Source: Ktedonobacterales bacterium (GTDB lineage Bacteria; Chloroflexota; Ktedonobacteria; Ktedonobacterales; DATBGS01). Taken from it: DNA of 64,000 bases. The translations under genes were made by a program, and so were the position numbers. Positions 50,704 through 60,141 of the stretch are shown here, piece after piece. The DNA lies in assembly GCA_036557285.1 (NCBI GenBank), contig DATBHW010000007.1, positions 81,657 to 145,656 on the forward strand, in the 5' to 3' direction. Each line of letters begins with the position of its first letter. Position 1 is the first letter of the stretch. The notes under the pieces are model-generated. The model did not search any database. It saw only the letters and a list, made by a program, of their open reading frames with translations, and was not told the DNA's origin.

Positions 50704-51885
50704 TCACACACACTCGCGCAGCTTGTAGGCGGTGCTGGCGTGGCGCAGCTTCATCAAGGCCACCATTTCTAACTGGCGCACACGCTCGCGCGAGATGTTC
50801 AGTTCGCGCCCCACCTCCAACAGCGTGCGGCTGCGTCCATCCCCGATGCCATAGCGCAGCGTCACCACCGCGCGCTCGCGCGTCGTCAGCGTAGACAGCG
50901 CGCGATGCAGTTCCTCACCGACCAGATGCCGCGAGGCAATATCCGCCGGAGCCTGCGAGGCTCGATCCTCCAGAGTATCGGCCAGGGAGTAGCGGTTCTC
51001 GGTATCCGCCGGGGCATCCAGCGAAACCGGCTGCTCGGTAACATGCAGCAGATCGTCCACCTCTTCCAGCGGCATGCCCGCCGCCTCAGCAATCTGCTCT
51101 GGCAGGGGATCAAGGCCGCTCTCCTGGGAAATCTGCGCTGCCACCCGGCGGACCTTGCGCAGCCGCGTCGCCACATGCTCCGGTAAGTGAATCAGCCGCG
51201 ATTGCTCGCCCGCCGCGCGGCTCACTGCCTGGCGAATCCACCAGGTCGCATAGGTGCCAAAATGCGTGCCGCGCTGATAATCGAACTTCTCAGCGGCGCG
51301 CATCAGGCCCATGTTGCCTTCTTGAATCAGATCAATTAAGGGTACACCGCTGTTCACATAGCGGCGAGCGATAGCGATCACCAGCCGCAGATTCGCCTCT
51401 ACCAGTCGCCGCCGGGCGCGCGTATCGCCTGCCGCCGCGCGCTTCGCCAGCAGCAGTTCTTCTTCATGCGAGATCAACGACAGCCCACGAATATCATGCA
51501 GATAACTCTGAAAGGCATCCTCAGACCCATCAGCCCCCTGGAACGTCCTCCGGGAGCGGCCTTCATAGAGCGCCTCCAGCGCCGAATCATCCAGGTCTAA
51601 ATCCGGCAACTCTTCAGCGGTGTCGCTGGCCTCATCTGGTTCCGCGTCAGCGATCTCAGCCCTCACCAGGGCCTCTTGAAACGCTGCTAAATCCATCTCG
51701 GCAGGAAGAGCGACATTAAGCGCCTCAAAGGCAGAGAGATCGACCATCTCGGCAGCCATCCGATCAGTCGTCTCCATCTCTTCGGCCTCGTCAGCTTCCG
51801 GGGTGGCCTGCGCGCTAGGAAGCTCAGCGGCCACGCCTTCCTCCCAGATCAGTTCTTCGCGGGTCTTTTGCACAGGTGTGTGCAT
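50704..51885 (-). CDS. RNA polymerase sigma-70 factor (primary-like, group 1/2)
   Basis: A 393-residue sigma factor. About 110 acidic N-terminal residues are followed by region 1.2 (DAFQSYLHDIRGLSLISHEEE), region 2 (NLRLVIAIARRYVNSG, LIDLIQEGNMGLMRAAEKFDY, FGTYATWWIRQAVSRA), region 3 and region 4 with the -35-binding helix TLLEVGRELNISRERVRQLE. All are complete, so it reads ordinary promoters. Region 1.1 is not of the RpoD type, so it may be a group 2 factor; chromosomal context does not decide. ATG 51885 follows AGGAGGGG. A terminator follows the gene. Confidence 0.93.
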   Translation of the reverse strand: MHTPVQKTREELIWEEGVAAELPSAQATPEADEAEEMETTDRMAAEMVDLSAFEALNVALPAEMDLAAFQEALVRAEIADAEPDEASDTAEELPDLDLDDSALEALYEGRSRRTFQGADGSEDAFQSYLHDIRGLSLISHEEELLLAKRAAAGDTRARRRLVEANLRLVIAIARRYVNSGVPLIDLIQEGNMGLMRAAEKFDYQRGTHFGTYATWWIRQAVSRAAGEQSRLIHLPEHVATRLRKVRRVAAQISQESGLDPLPEQIAEAAGMPLEEVDDLLHVTEQPVSLDAPADTENRYSLADTLEDRASQAPADIASRHLVGEELHRALSTLTTRERAVVTLRYGIGDGRSRTLLEVGRELNISRERVRQLEMVALMKLRHASTAYKLRECV

Positions 51886-52346
51886 GGTGGCCCCTCCTAT
51901 GTCCTAGACTTCGATCAATCAGCAGATCAAAGGCGCATTGAGTTGAAACGCTGCGTCTGACTCGTCTCACCCAATGCCTGGACAGACATTTACACGGCCT
52001 TTGTTAACTATCCGTATCGTCTGAATCCAGTATACTCAACCAGGCATTTGCAAAGCATCCGGTAATCACCTGAGACGATCTAAGGTATTTAATTGATCTT
52101 TTGTTCCCCTTTTATTCTCTGGAGCAAGTTGCATGAAGAGGGCCATCCCTTCCCTGAATCAGAACTACCGGGTCCACTCAATAACGCAGTCAACCATATC
52201 TCTTTTCACCAGATAATACGTAAGAAGAATCAGGAAAGTTACTTCAACAACTGAAGTATGTACCGACGAACCCACGCATAGACTATGCCAGGAACCGTTA
52301 CCACTTCCAGCGGATTTTCCCTGGCATAAGTAATACGTCTGCGGGT
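51886..52346. other. Intergenic region upstream of the sigma-factor gene
   Basis: This 460-bp gap is distinctly AT-richer than its surroundings. It must include the sigma-factor promoter; a TATACT lies on the minus strand at about 52036-52031, but no good -35 was seen. ACTTCA (52241-52246) and TGAAGT (52252-52257) form a small hairpin that could end the long operon from nuoA. No gene is evident. Confidence 0.45.
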
Positions 52347-54146
52347 TCACAGCGGATGGATCACTCGGGGAAGCTGGCCGCGTTCAAGCAGCGCCTGATA
52401 GAGCAAAGGCAGGCGTTGACGATCAATCAGCGCCGCAGTGGGCGTCAGGCGGCGGAGTATCAGCGGGGCCAGAGTAGCATCGGCAAGCAAAGCATCCAGC
52501 AGGGCGGCCTCCGGCGTCTCCAGGAGCGCCACCCCGCGATACAGGCGCACCCGCTGCGCCTGACGCTCCCATTCCAGCAGCGAATAGCGCATATTCTGCG
52601 GTAGGTCTGTCCCCGCCAGGTCTTCCAACCGCTCGATCAACCTCGCGGCGCTTTCGCCGCGCTGAAGCGCGCTCAGCCAACGCTCACGGGTCAGGCGATA
52701 GAGCGCCGCCTGATCGAGCGATTGACGTTCCGCCACCTGATCCAAAAAGTACAGTAATGATTCGCTCAGCGGAGGAAGCGCCAGCGCCTCGAAGTTGGGC
52801 TGAATCACCAGGCGCCCGCTCTCAGTCTCGGTCAGAGCTTGCGGCCAGGCGCCCTTGCCCAGCAGGGCCAGCCCAACCGGCGAAAGATGATAGGCCAGCG
52901 GCTCCCCGGCGGCAGCTTCGTCCAGGTCCACCGCGCCCAGCCAGAAAAGCGGCCCCTCAATCACCGCCGCCAGAAACGCGCCCTCAACGCGCAGCCAGCT
53001 ATCAGAGCGCGAGAGCGCGCCGCCGCGAGGCCGAAAATCCAGGCCAAACGGATTCCCGGCGGCAGAGTAGCGATCAACCTGCCCCCTGCCGCGCGGCGGA
53101 AACAACAGGTGAGGCTGGCGCAGACGGGCCAGCGTAAGCAGCGCCATGCGGCTCACCCAGCCTTCCGGCGCCTCCTCGCCCAGCAAACTCAGCGCCACCA
53201 GCCGCGCCCGACGCGTCTCAGGGTGCGCCGTCTCCGGCGGCTGTGGACGCAGCGTCACGTCAGGCAGATACAAGAGTTCATTCCAGAACGCGCCATCAAG
53301 CCAGGCCGTAAAAGAACGCCTGGCGCGTTCGGCCACCGATTGCGCGAAAAACGTCGGCGCATCCACCGCGCGCAACGTCTCTTCGCGCGCCTCCAGCAAT
53401 CCCAACGCCTGGGCGAGCAGGCGCAGAAAGAAGAGTCGTCCCGCTTCTTGCTCGCTCCTGATGCCCTCAAGCTCCGTCTTCACGCTCAGCGCCGCGTTCA
53501 AGGGGCGCAGCGCCGCTTTAGCAAGCTGCCCATTCGCCAGCAGCGGCAGACCAGCCGATTGCTCGCGCACCGCATGCCAATAGAGATAGAGATCGCGCTG
53601 CAACACATCCGCCGAGCCAGAGCGCGGCGCGCGCGGCTGCCAGAGCGCGGCGGACATCTCACCATCCGTAAGGTCCGATTCCTCCAGCAGAGCCAAGACC
53701 GACGGCGGAACAACCAGCAGCCCTTCGTGCGCGCCGCTGGCGTATTCGCGCGAGCTAAGCGCGTCCAGCCGCCCCCAGAACACCAGCCCCGACCCCAGCA
53801 GCCGACCAACGGCCAGTTCATAGAGGCTGGCGCGCGCCTCTGGGGCGCGCCCGCTGCCGGGTATCAGGCCCGCCGCGATCAGATAGGCGCGCAAATCATA
53901 GTTGGGAGCCTGCCCGCCACAGCGCGCCATTTCACGCAGGATAGCCCGCTGCGGCGGCCCCAGCCCACGCAGCGCCTCGCGCAGCGAAGGCGCGTGAAAC
54001 AGCCTTCGGGCGATCTCTTCCAGGTCCGGGCCGCCCGCCCTCGCTGCGGCGCCTCCCGGCAGCGAGAGGCGTCTGGTTTCGGCGATGGCGCGCAGGTGGC
54101 CTGGCGGCGCAGCGCGCAGCAGTTCAAGGTCCGTGAAGAGTCTCAT
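52347..54146 (-). CDS. Helicase-associated-domain protein (XPB/Ssl2 N-terminal-like)
   Basis: A 599-residue, Leu- and Arg-rich helical protein without an NTPase motif. The C-terminal half, with RLVIQPNFEALALPPLSESLLYFLD-like sequence and the segment VALLETPEAALLDALL, resembles the helicase-C-3/XPB N-terminal domain found beside bacterial XPB helicases. No helicase lies next to it. Its start overlaps the end of the SWIM gene by 23 bp. The two genes share a distant internal similarity (both have RYIALL/LALLGKGAW-type segments), so they may have arisen from one ancestor. Confidence 0.65.
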   Translation of the reverse strand: MRLFTDLELLRAAPPGHLRAIAETRRLSLPGGAAARAGGPDLEEIARRLFHAPSLREALRGLGPPQRAILREMARCGGQAPNYDLRAYLIAAGLIPGSGRAPEARASLYELAVGRLLGSGLVFWGRLDALSSREYASGAHEGLLVVPPSVLALLEESDLTDGEMSAALWQPRAPRSGSADVLQRDLYLYWHAVREQSAGLPLLANGQLAKAALRPLNAALSVKTELEGIRSEQEAGRLFFLRLLAQALGLLEAREETLRAVDAPTFFAQSVAERARRSFTAWLDGAFWNELLYLPDVTLRPQPPETAHPETRRARLVALSLLGEEAPEGWVSRMALLTLARLRQPHLLFPPRGRGQVDRYSAAGNPFGLDFRPRGGALSRSDSWLRVEGAFLAAVIEGPLFWLGAVDLDEAAAGEPLAYHLSPVGLALLGKGAWPQALTETESGRLVIQPNFEALALPPLSESLLYFLDQVAERQSLDQAALYRLTRERWLSALQRGESAARLIERLEDLAGTDLPQNMRYSLLEWERQAQRVRLYRGVALLETPEAALLDALLADATLAPLILRRLTPTAALIDRQRLPLLYQALLERGQLPRVIHPL

Positions 54147-56334
54147 GATCGAGTATCCAGGGGGTATAGCCGCGCCGCTGCATCTCCTCTATCAGCGCCT
54201 CGGCGGCATCGGGCCGCAGCATCGCCAGGCCAGCGCCGAGCGAATGATCGATAAACTGCCTCGAAAGGTCCAGGGCCGCCTCCAGTTCGCGCAGCAGCGC
54301 CGGATCGCCCACCTCCAGCAGCGCAGCGGATTCATACAGCCGCGCCTGCCCATACAGCCCCACCCAGCGACGCAGTTGGGCCAGCAGCGCGTTGAGCCGA
54401 GCGCCAGGGGGATGCCGCTCCAGCCAGGCCAGCCAGCCTTCAAGGTCTTGCCCGGCATCCAGCGAAGCCGCGACACGCGCGCCGCTGGCTCGGAAGCGCA
54501 GGGCTTCCCCTGTCGCCCCCGCCGGATCGCACCATCGGAGCAGCATCTCAAGCATATCCGCTCGCAGCGCGGCCAGCGGAGCCAGCAGCGCGCCATCCTC
54601 CTCGAATTGAAGCGCGGCGGGCAGCGAAGAAACAGTGATCTCCGCCACCTCTTCAGGCGTCTCATCATCTTTTGCGGCAGTGCCCAGCAAGAACGCGCCA
54701 GCGGGCGTGAGGCGAAAGCCTTTGAGCCGCCCTTGCTCATCGAGCGCCAGGTCCACCGCTCCCAGCCAGTGCAGCGCGCGGCGCATCAGCAGGGCAATAT
54801 AGCGCCCCTCAGCCTGCCGCCACTCGGCGCGAACATCCATCTCAAGCGGCTGACCCCCTGGCAGGCGTTCCAGACGCCACTGGGGCCGCAAGAACGTCTG
54901 CTGGCGGCCCCGCAAAAACGCGGGCTGGAAGCGCCAGACGAACTCTACCAGCGAGCTAAAACTCCACCAGCGCCCCGCTGGCGTCCAGCGCAGCAGATTG
55001 ACGATGAACTCACGCGCCGCCTGACTCTCAGCAGCAATATCCGACGAGCGCCGGGCCTCGCGCTGGCTGAGCCAGCCAACGCGCACGCCAGCATCGCGCA
55101 GATCGACCAGTTCGCGCGCCGAATGCGCGTGCAGCCACCGCGTGAACAGATCGCGCCAGACCTCGGCCCCAGGTCTGGCAAGCAGCAAACGATAGGCGCG
55201 CAGCAGAGTTTCTCCTGCCCGCTCGTCGGCGCGACTCGTCGGCGTCTGCGGCAGAACCCCCAGCAGGCGCAGCAGCGCCAGGCCAAAGCGAACCCGTTCC
55301 GGCGTCGTATTCAGTGGCTGCGCCCACTGCCGGGCCAGCGCGGCATCAAGATCAAGGATGGAACGCGAGGCAGGTTTCTGGCTTACTGCCGACGCTGATC
55401 CTGGCGCGCTGCGATCAACCGCCTGAGCAGCGATCAGCAAGAGCAGCGCGGGCAAACCCGCTTCCGCCCGCTGCTCACGCAGCCCCGTTTCTGGCGGCAG
55501 CGCCTCCAGCGTCTGCGCATCCGACGCGCTCTGCGCATTCGCTGCTCCCTTCCCCTTCTCTGCCCGCGCTGCTGCCCCAGCGGAAGCTATCAGCGGGGCC
55601 AGGGGCAAAACGCGCGGCAGCAGCGCCAGCAGATCATCAGGGATTGACCAGCCAGCCGGGCTGCCTGACTCCGCTGCCTGCCTGGACGATGAACCCGCGC
55701 CAAAGACCGGCTGGACCCAGCCGCGCTGGCGCAATCGTTCCAGCGTGAACAAAGCGGCTTCCGGCTCGCCCAACTCCAGGCGCGCAAAAAGGCGCTGAGC
55801 CTCGCCTTTGGTCACGCTGCCGTCGGCCAGGGCCAGCAGATTCAAGAAGCGGCGCGCGCCCTGATCCAGATGCTCCAGGTCTGCTAATGTTGGGGCAGGA
55901 GCCGCAGCGGCGGCGGATGGGATCGGGGCTGGCGCGCTGGATGGGGCGCGGTCCAAAGTGGGTGCGGGAGGCGCCTCAGCCGCAAGAGCAGCAGCGCGAA
56001 ACTGTTCTGGATCGCGCACCCACAGAGAGAGGAGCGCGGCCACATGCTCGCAAGGCGCGCGGTCTGTGGGGGTCGAAAGGGCCAGGTCTGGCGGCGGCTG
56101 GCTACAGGAACATTGCCAGGCGTCCAGCCCGCTGTCGGCAAAGCGCGCCAGCGCCTCCCTCGTCGTCTCGCCTTCCAGAACCGCTCCCCGCAGCGTCCCA
56201 GCCGCGCGCTCGGCCTGACGCACCCGGCCCGTCCGCGCGTATTCCTGCCCGCGCGCCGCCCGCGCCAGGCCGCACAGGCGCACGATCTCCGCCTCGCGCA
56301 GATGCAGCAGAGCGGCGGGCAGATACTCATTCAC
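54124..56334 (-). CDS. SWIM zinc-finger protein with helicase-associated-like C-terminus
   Basis: A 736-residue protein. At about residues 74-100 the SWIM motif CSCSQPP ... CEHVAALL (CxCx..CxH) should bind zinc and nucleic acid or protein. A Pro/Ala-rich linker follows, then a long helical region with WHTH-like segments, related to the next gene. The beginning (LPAALLHLREAEIVRLCG) also fits SWIM-type proteins. It lies 5 bp after the SRPBCC gene and overlaps the helicase-associated gene, so it belongs to the nuo-containing transcription unit. Confidence 0.75.
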   Translation of the reverse strand: MNEYLPAALLHLREAEIVRLCGLARAARGQEYARTGRVRQAERAAGTLRGAVLEGETTREALARFADSGLDAWQCSCSQPPPDLALSTPTDRAPCEHVAALLSLWVRDPEQFRAAALAAEAPPAPTLDRAPSSAPAPIPSAAAAAPAPTLADLEHLDQGARRFLNLLALADGSVTKGEAQRLFARLELGEPEAALFTLERLRQRGWVQPVFGAGSSSRQAAESGSPAGWSIPDDLLALLPRVLPLAPLIASAGAAARAEKGKGAANAQSASDAQTLEALPPETGLREQRAEAGLPALLLLIAAQAVDRSAPGSASAVSQKPASRSILDLDAALARQWAQPLNTTPERVRFGLALLRLLGVLPQTPTSRADERAGETLLRAYRLLLARPGAEVWRDLFTRWLHAHSARELVDLRDAGVRVGWLSQREARRSSDIAAESQAAREFIVNLLRWTPAGRWWSFSSLVEFVWRFQPAFLRGRQQTFLRPQWRLERLPGGQPLEMDVRAEWRQAEGRYIALLMRRALHWLGAVDLALDEQGRLKGFRLTPAGAFLLGTAAKDDETPEEVAEITVSSLPAALQFEEDGALLAPLAALRADMLEMLLRWCDPAGATGEALRFRASGARVAASLDAGQDLEGWLAWLERHPPGARLNALLAQLRRWVGLYGQARLYESAALLEVGDPALLRELEAALDLSRQFIDHSLGAGLAMLRPDAAEALIEEMQRRGYTPWILDHETLHGP

Positions 56335-56339
56335 AGCCT

Positions 56340-56942
56340 TCAGCGCCTGGCGAAAGCGAACTCGGCCTCGGCAAACTCCAGCGCGCGCCGCAGGCCGGAG
56401 CGCACCTCCAAAAGCATCGCCTCCAGATTGGCTCGCCAGGAAGCCTCTGGTAAAGCCAGCGCGGCCAGATTCAGCAGCGGATTCCTCAACCGCAGCCTGG
56501 TGTTATTCTTGAGAATCACACCCTCGCCCTGCGGCACGATCACCCACTCGGCAATGCCGCTGACATCGCCCGTCAGGCGCACGCGAACGCGCTGGTTGCG
56601 CTCAATCTGTGGAAAGCGCAGGGTAAAATGGAGCGGCGGCAGAAACGGAACGAAAGACACCGGCAGGCGCGCCGCGCACTGCGCTATCGTGCTGGCAGTG
56701 ATGAACCGCTCGCCCGTATTGGTGTATCCGGCCATCTCAGGCCACCATTCGGCGTAATTGCGCGTATCCAGCAGCATCTCAAAGACCTCTTCCGCTGGCG
56801 CGTCAATCTCCCACTCGCTGGAGACTTCGATCTCCTTGACCGCCCGCGCGCCCCCAATCACGATGCCAGTCGCCAGACCGGCAGCGCCAATCGCCAGCGG
56901 AAGCCAACCTCGTTTTCTCGCCCGACGTTCGTTTTCCATCAT
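56340..56942 (-). CDS. Membrane-anchored SRPBCC (START-like) protein
   Basis: A 200-residue protein. An N-terminal hydrophobic segment (WLPLAIGAAGLATGIVIGGA, about residues 13-32) after basic residues gives a membrane anchor. It is followed by an SRPBCC/polyketide-cyclase-like domain: VSSEWEIDAPAEEVFEMLLD, NYAEWWPEM and the strands RVRVRLTGDVSG. Such domains bind hydrophobic ligands. It lies 27 bp after nuoH, so it could affect quinone or lipid binding near complex I; that is inference from position only. Confidence 0.8.
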   Translation of the reverse strand: MMENERRARKRGWLPLAIGAAGLATGIVIGGARAVKEIEVSSEWEIDAPAEEVFEMLLDTRNYAEWWPEMAGYTNTGERFITASTIAQCAARLPVSFVPFLPPLHFTLRFPQIERNQRVRVRLTGDVSGIAEWVIVPQGEGVILKNNTRLRLRNPLLNLAALALPEASWRANLEAMLLEVRSGLRRALEFAEAEFAFARR

Positions 56943-56969
56943 ACCCCTCCCATTGTCGCCTTTTCGCCG

Positions 56970-58253
56970 TTATTTTTGGGCCTGGGCCAGCGCCGCCGGT
57001 TGAGTCGCTGACTGCGCTTTGGCCCTGGCAGCCGCCCGCCGTCTCATCCAGCGCGGCGTCCTGCCGGTCACGGACACACCCGTCGCCCGACCCAGCAGGA
57101 AGACATAGACAAAGAACATCAGCCAGTTGACCGCGCCAAGAATCCAGACATTGACCGGAACCTGGGCGAGCATCATCGTCCCGCCCATCAGTTCAGGCGC
57201 CCCCAGCAGCACCAATCCGCTGATCAAGATATTCGCCAGGGTAATCGGCATCAAGACCAGCCAGGCAAACCGCATCAACTGATCGGCGCGCAGGCGCGGC
57301 AGCGTGGCGCGAATCCAGACGAAGATAAAGATCATCGTCCAGAGCTTCACCATGAACCAGAAGACGGCAAAGAGGTTAAAGACCACCGCCCCCCCGAAAT
57401 CGCCGAGCAGCCCAACCCACAAGCCTTGATCGGCGCCCGGACCAGACCAGCCGCCCAGGAACAGCGCAACCGTAATCACCGAGACGATAACCATATTGGC
57501 ATATTCGCCCAGGAAGAACATCGCCCAGCGCAGGCCGCTGTACTCGGTGAGATAGCCCGCGACCAGTTCCGATTCGGCTTCGGGCAGATCAAATGGCGAG
57601 CGGTTGGTTTCGGCCAATCCGCAGGTATAATAGATCAGCAGGCCCAGCGGCTGAATCAGCACAAACCAGAGCCACCAGGGACGCATCTGAGCAGTGATGA
57701 TCTCGCTGAGCGAGATGCTTCCCAGCCCATTCTTATCCACCACGCTGGTGAGCATAATCACCGGAACCAGCGACAGCACCAGCGGCAGTTCGTAGGAGAT
57801 CATCTGCGCCGCCGAGCGCAGGCCACCCATGAGCGCGTACTTGTTATTAGACCCCCAGCCGGCCATGAAGACGCCAATCACATCGAGCGAACTGAGCGCC
57901 ACATACAGAATGAGTCCGGTTTCCAGCGCGCTGACCGTCATATAGGGGGAAAACGGCAGGATCACAAAGGTAGTGATAATCGGCGCCAGGAAGATCACCG
58001 GCGCCAGCGTAAAGATGATCGTATCCGTCGCGCTGGCTTTAATGTCTTCTTTGGAGAGCAGCTTGACCATATCCACGAGGCTTTGCAGCGATCCAAAGGG
58101 GCCAACATAGGTTGGCCCCAGGCGATCCTGCATCAAGCCAAGAATCTTGCGGTCCAGATACGTACCCACCAGTGGGATTACCGGCACAAAGACCAATGTG
58201 AAGACCAACGTAATAAAGAAGTGAATTACTTCTTTCCAAAAATCCGTTATCAT
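56970..58253 (-). CDS. nuoH: NADH-quinone oxidoreductase subunit H
   Basis: A 427-residue membrane subunit forming the quinone-access part of complex I. Conserved segments include the N-terminal YLDRKILGLMQDRLGPTYVGPFG, the later GWGSNNKYALMGGLRSAAQMISYE and ETNRSPFDLPEAESELVAGY, plus several hydrophobic helices. The C-terminal tail is longer than usual (about 40 residues, Arg/Ala-rich). Its ATG overlaps the nuoD stop (ATGA). Confidence 0.97.
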   Translation of the reverse strand: MITDFWKEVIHFFITLVFTLVFVPVIPLVGTYLDRKILGLMQDRLGPTYVGPFGSLQSLVDMVKLLSKEDIKASATDTIIFTLAPVIFLAPIITTFVILPFSPYMTVSALETGLILYVALSSLDVIGVFMAGWGSNNKYALMGGLRSAAQMISYELPLVLSLVPVIMLTSVVDKNGLGSISLSEIITAQMRPWWLWFVLIQPLGLLIYYTCGLAETNRSPFDLPEAESELVAGYLTEYSGLRWAMFFLGEYANMVIVSVITVALFLGGWSGPGADQGLWVGLLGDFGGAVVFNLFAVFWFMVKLWTMIFIFVWIRATLPRLRADQLMRFAWLVLMPITLANILISGLVLLGAPELMGGTMMLAQVPVNVWILGAVNWLMFFVYVFLLGRATGVSVTGRTPRWMRRRAAARAKAQSATQPAALAQAQK

Positions 58254-59404
58254 CGATCCACCTCGCCAAGAACCAGATCAATACTCCCCAGGATCGCCAC
58301 CACATCGCCCATCTTGTGGCCGCGCAGCAGTTCCGGCAAGATTTGCAGGTTCACAAACGAAGGGCCGCGAATCTTGGCGCGGTAGGGATATTCCGAGCCA
58401 TCGCTAATCAGATAAATGCCCTGCTCACCCTTGCTGCTCTCCACAGCGAAATAGGTTTCCCCGCGCGGCGGGCGCAGCGCAATCGGCGTGCGCGTCGAGA
58501 TCGGCCCGCCCGGCAGTTGATCCATCGCCACGCGAACCAGGCGCAGGCTTTCATAGCACTCATTCAGGCGCACCCGGAAGCGCGCAAAAGCGTCGCCTTC
58601 CTGACGCACCGCCGGATTCACCGATACTTCACGATAGGCCATATAGGGCCGGTCCACGCGCAGATCGAAATTGACGCCCGACGCCCGCAAGTTCGGCCCG
58701 GTCAGGCCATAGGCAATCGCCTGCTGCGGATCAATATAGCCAACGTTCTGCGTGCGCGCCTCGAAAATCTCGTTGCCCGTCACCAGATTCTCTAATTCTA
58801 TTAACGAATGATCAAACGCATTGCACCACTGTTCCAGCCTGCTCAGCCAGCCCTTGGGAAAATCGTGCAGCACCCCGCCCACGCGCAGATAGTTGACATT
58901 GAAGCGGCTGCCGCCCAGCGCCTCGAACAGGTCCAGAATACCTTCGCGGTCACGGAAACAATACAGGATAGGGGTCATTGCGCCCAGGTCCAGCAGATAC
59001 GTGCCGATGGCGACCATATGGCTGGCGATGCGCTGCATCTCATTGGTCATCAGCCGGATATATTGGGCGCGGCGCGGCGGCTCCAGGCCCATCAACTGCT
59101 CGACCGCGCCAGCATAGGCCGTTTCATTGATCATCGGCGAGAGATAGTCCGAATTATCCATATAGCGGATGCCGCCCATATAAGGTCGGTTTTCCAATAT
59201 CTTTTCAATGCCGCGATGGAGATAGCCAATCACGGGCGTGCAGTGGACAACCGTTTCGCCATCGAGCGTTAAGACCAGGCGCAGCACCCCATGCGTAGAA
59301 GGATGCTGCGGCCCCATGTTGAGGACCATCTCCTCAGAGCGAAGCCCTCCCGGACCCTCGATATATTCAGGGGCAAGCTGCTGGTTTTCTGCATCTATTG
59401 CCAT
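58250..59404 (-). CDS. nuoD: NADH-quinone oxidoreductase subunit D
   Basis: A 384-residue, 49-kDa-type subunit lining the quinone site with NuoB. Hallmarks are LNMGPQHPSTHGVLRLVLTLDGE, IGYLHRGIEKI, MDNSDYLSPMINE and the C-terminal RAKIRGPSFVNLQILPELLRGH ... DLVLGEVDR. It is a complete NuoD, not a hydrogenase large subunit, lacking the four Ni ligands. ATG 59404 follows AGAGGAGCAG; 26 bp separate it from nuoC. Confidence 0.97.
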   Translation of the reverse strand: MAIDAENQQLAPEYIEGPGGLRSEEMVLNMGPQHPSTHGVLRLVLTLDGETVVHCTPVIGYLHRGIEKILENRPYMGGIRYMDNSDYLSPMINETAYAGAVEQLMGLEPPRRAQYIRLMTNEMQRIASHMVAIGTYLLDLGAMTPILYCFRDREGILDLFEALGGSRFNVNYLRVGGVLHDFPKGWLSRLEQWCNAFDHSLIELENLVTGNEIFEARTQNVGYIDPQQAIAYGLTGPNLRASGVNFDLRVDRPYMAYREVSVNPAVRQEGDAFARFRVRLNECYESLRLVRVAMDQLPGGPISTRTPIALRPPRGETYFAVESSKGEQGIYLISDGSEYPYRAKIRGPSFVNLQILPELLRGHKMGDVVAILGSIDLVLGEVDR

Positions 59405-59430
59405 AGGTATCTGCTCCTCTGAAATATGCC

Positions 59431-60141
59431 CTAGTCTTCGATCCCCTCTGATTCGGGGACGCCGGGCTGTTCAGGATAATGCGCGTCGCCAAAGGTTGGC
59501 GTGCCGGGGTGCAGGCGCTCCTGCGTCCCCTGCCCCAGCCGTTTCGACACCACCCGCTCAACGCCGCGCTGCGCCTCGCCAGAAAGCGCCTCCGCTGGCG
59601 TGACCTGGGTCGTCGCGCGATCATGCACCGTCATTGGCGTGGGGTGGAAGCTTTTCAGCAGCGGATAGCCCTCAAACTCGTCATCCAGCAGGATGCGGCG
59701 CAGGTCTGGATGACCCACAAAGACCATCCCGAAAAGGTCATACGTTTCGCGCTCCAGCCAGTTCGCCGAAGTCCAGACGCCGACCAGGCTGTCAACCTGG
59801 GGCTTCTCTGGCTCCAGCTTCACCTTCACTTGCAGCAGCCAGTTGCGCGAAAGCGAACGCAGATGATAGACCACCTCCAGGTGATCGCGCATATCAACCC
59901 CCGACACGGAGGTCAACATCTCAAAGCCCAGTTCATCACGCAGCACCCGGCTGACCTGTAGCAGACGGGCGCCATCTACCTCGATGCCAACCCCGCCCCC
60001 ACCCATCAGCGCCGGATGCCCCACCAGCCCATCCAGGCCATGCAGCGTGCGGGTCAGTTCAGCGATATGATCGCCCTGGAAAGCCTGCGGCGTCCGTGCA
60101 GAGGATGCCCCAGGCTGTGACGCGCTTCTGGTTAAATCCAT
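59431..60141 (-). CDS. nuoC: NADH-quinone oxidoreductase subunit C
   Basis: A 236-residue, 30-kDa-type subunit. The characteristic region HLEVVYHLRSLSRNWLLQVKV is followed by SANWLERETYDLFGMVFVGHPDLRRILL and the DEFEGYPLLKSF signature. N- and C-terminal extensions of roughly 30 and 55 residues are low in complexity. It overlaps nuoA by 10 bp, leaving no room for nuoB, which normally lies between these genes. Confidence 0.96.
   Translation of the reverse strand: MDLTRSASQPGASSARTPQAFQGDHIAELTRTLHGLDGLVGHPALMGGGGVGIEVDGARLLQVSRVLRDELGFEMLTSVSGVDMRDHLEVVYHLRSLSRNWLLQVKVKLEPEKPQVDSLVGVWTSANWLERETYDLFGMVFVGHPDLRRILLDDEFEGYPLLKSFHPTPMTVHDRATTQVTPAEALSGEAQRGVERVVSKRLGQGTQERLHPGTPTFGDAHYPEQPGVPESEGIED

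Noticed and set aside
52165-52350. A 61-codon minus-strand frame before the sigma-factor region
   Set aside because: No ribosome site, AT-rich intergenic composition and no family resemblance.
52839-54254. A 471-codon open frame on the plus strand
   Set aside because: Antisense to the helicase-associated gene, Arg/Gln-rich, with no domain.
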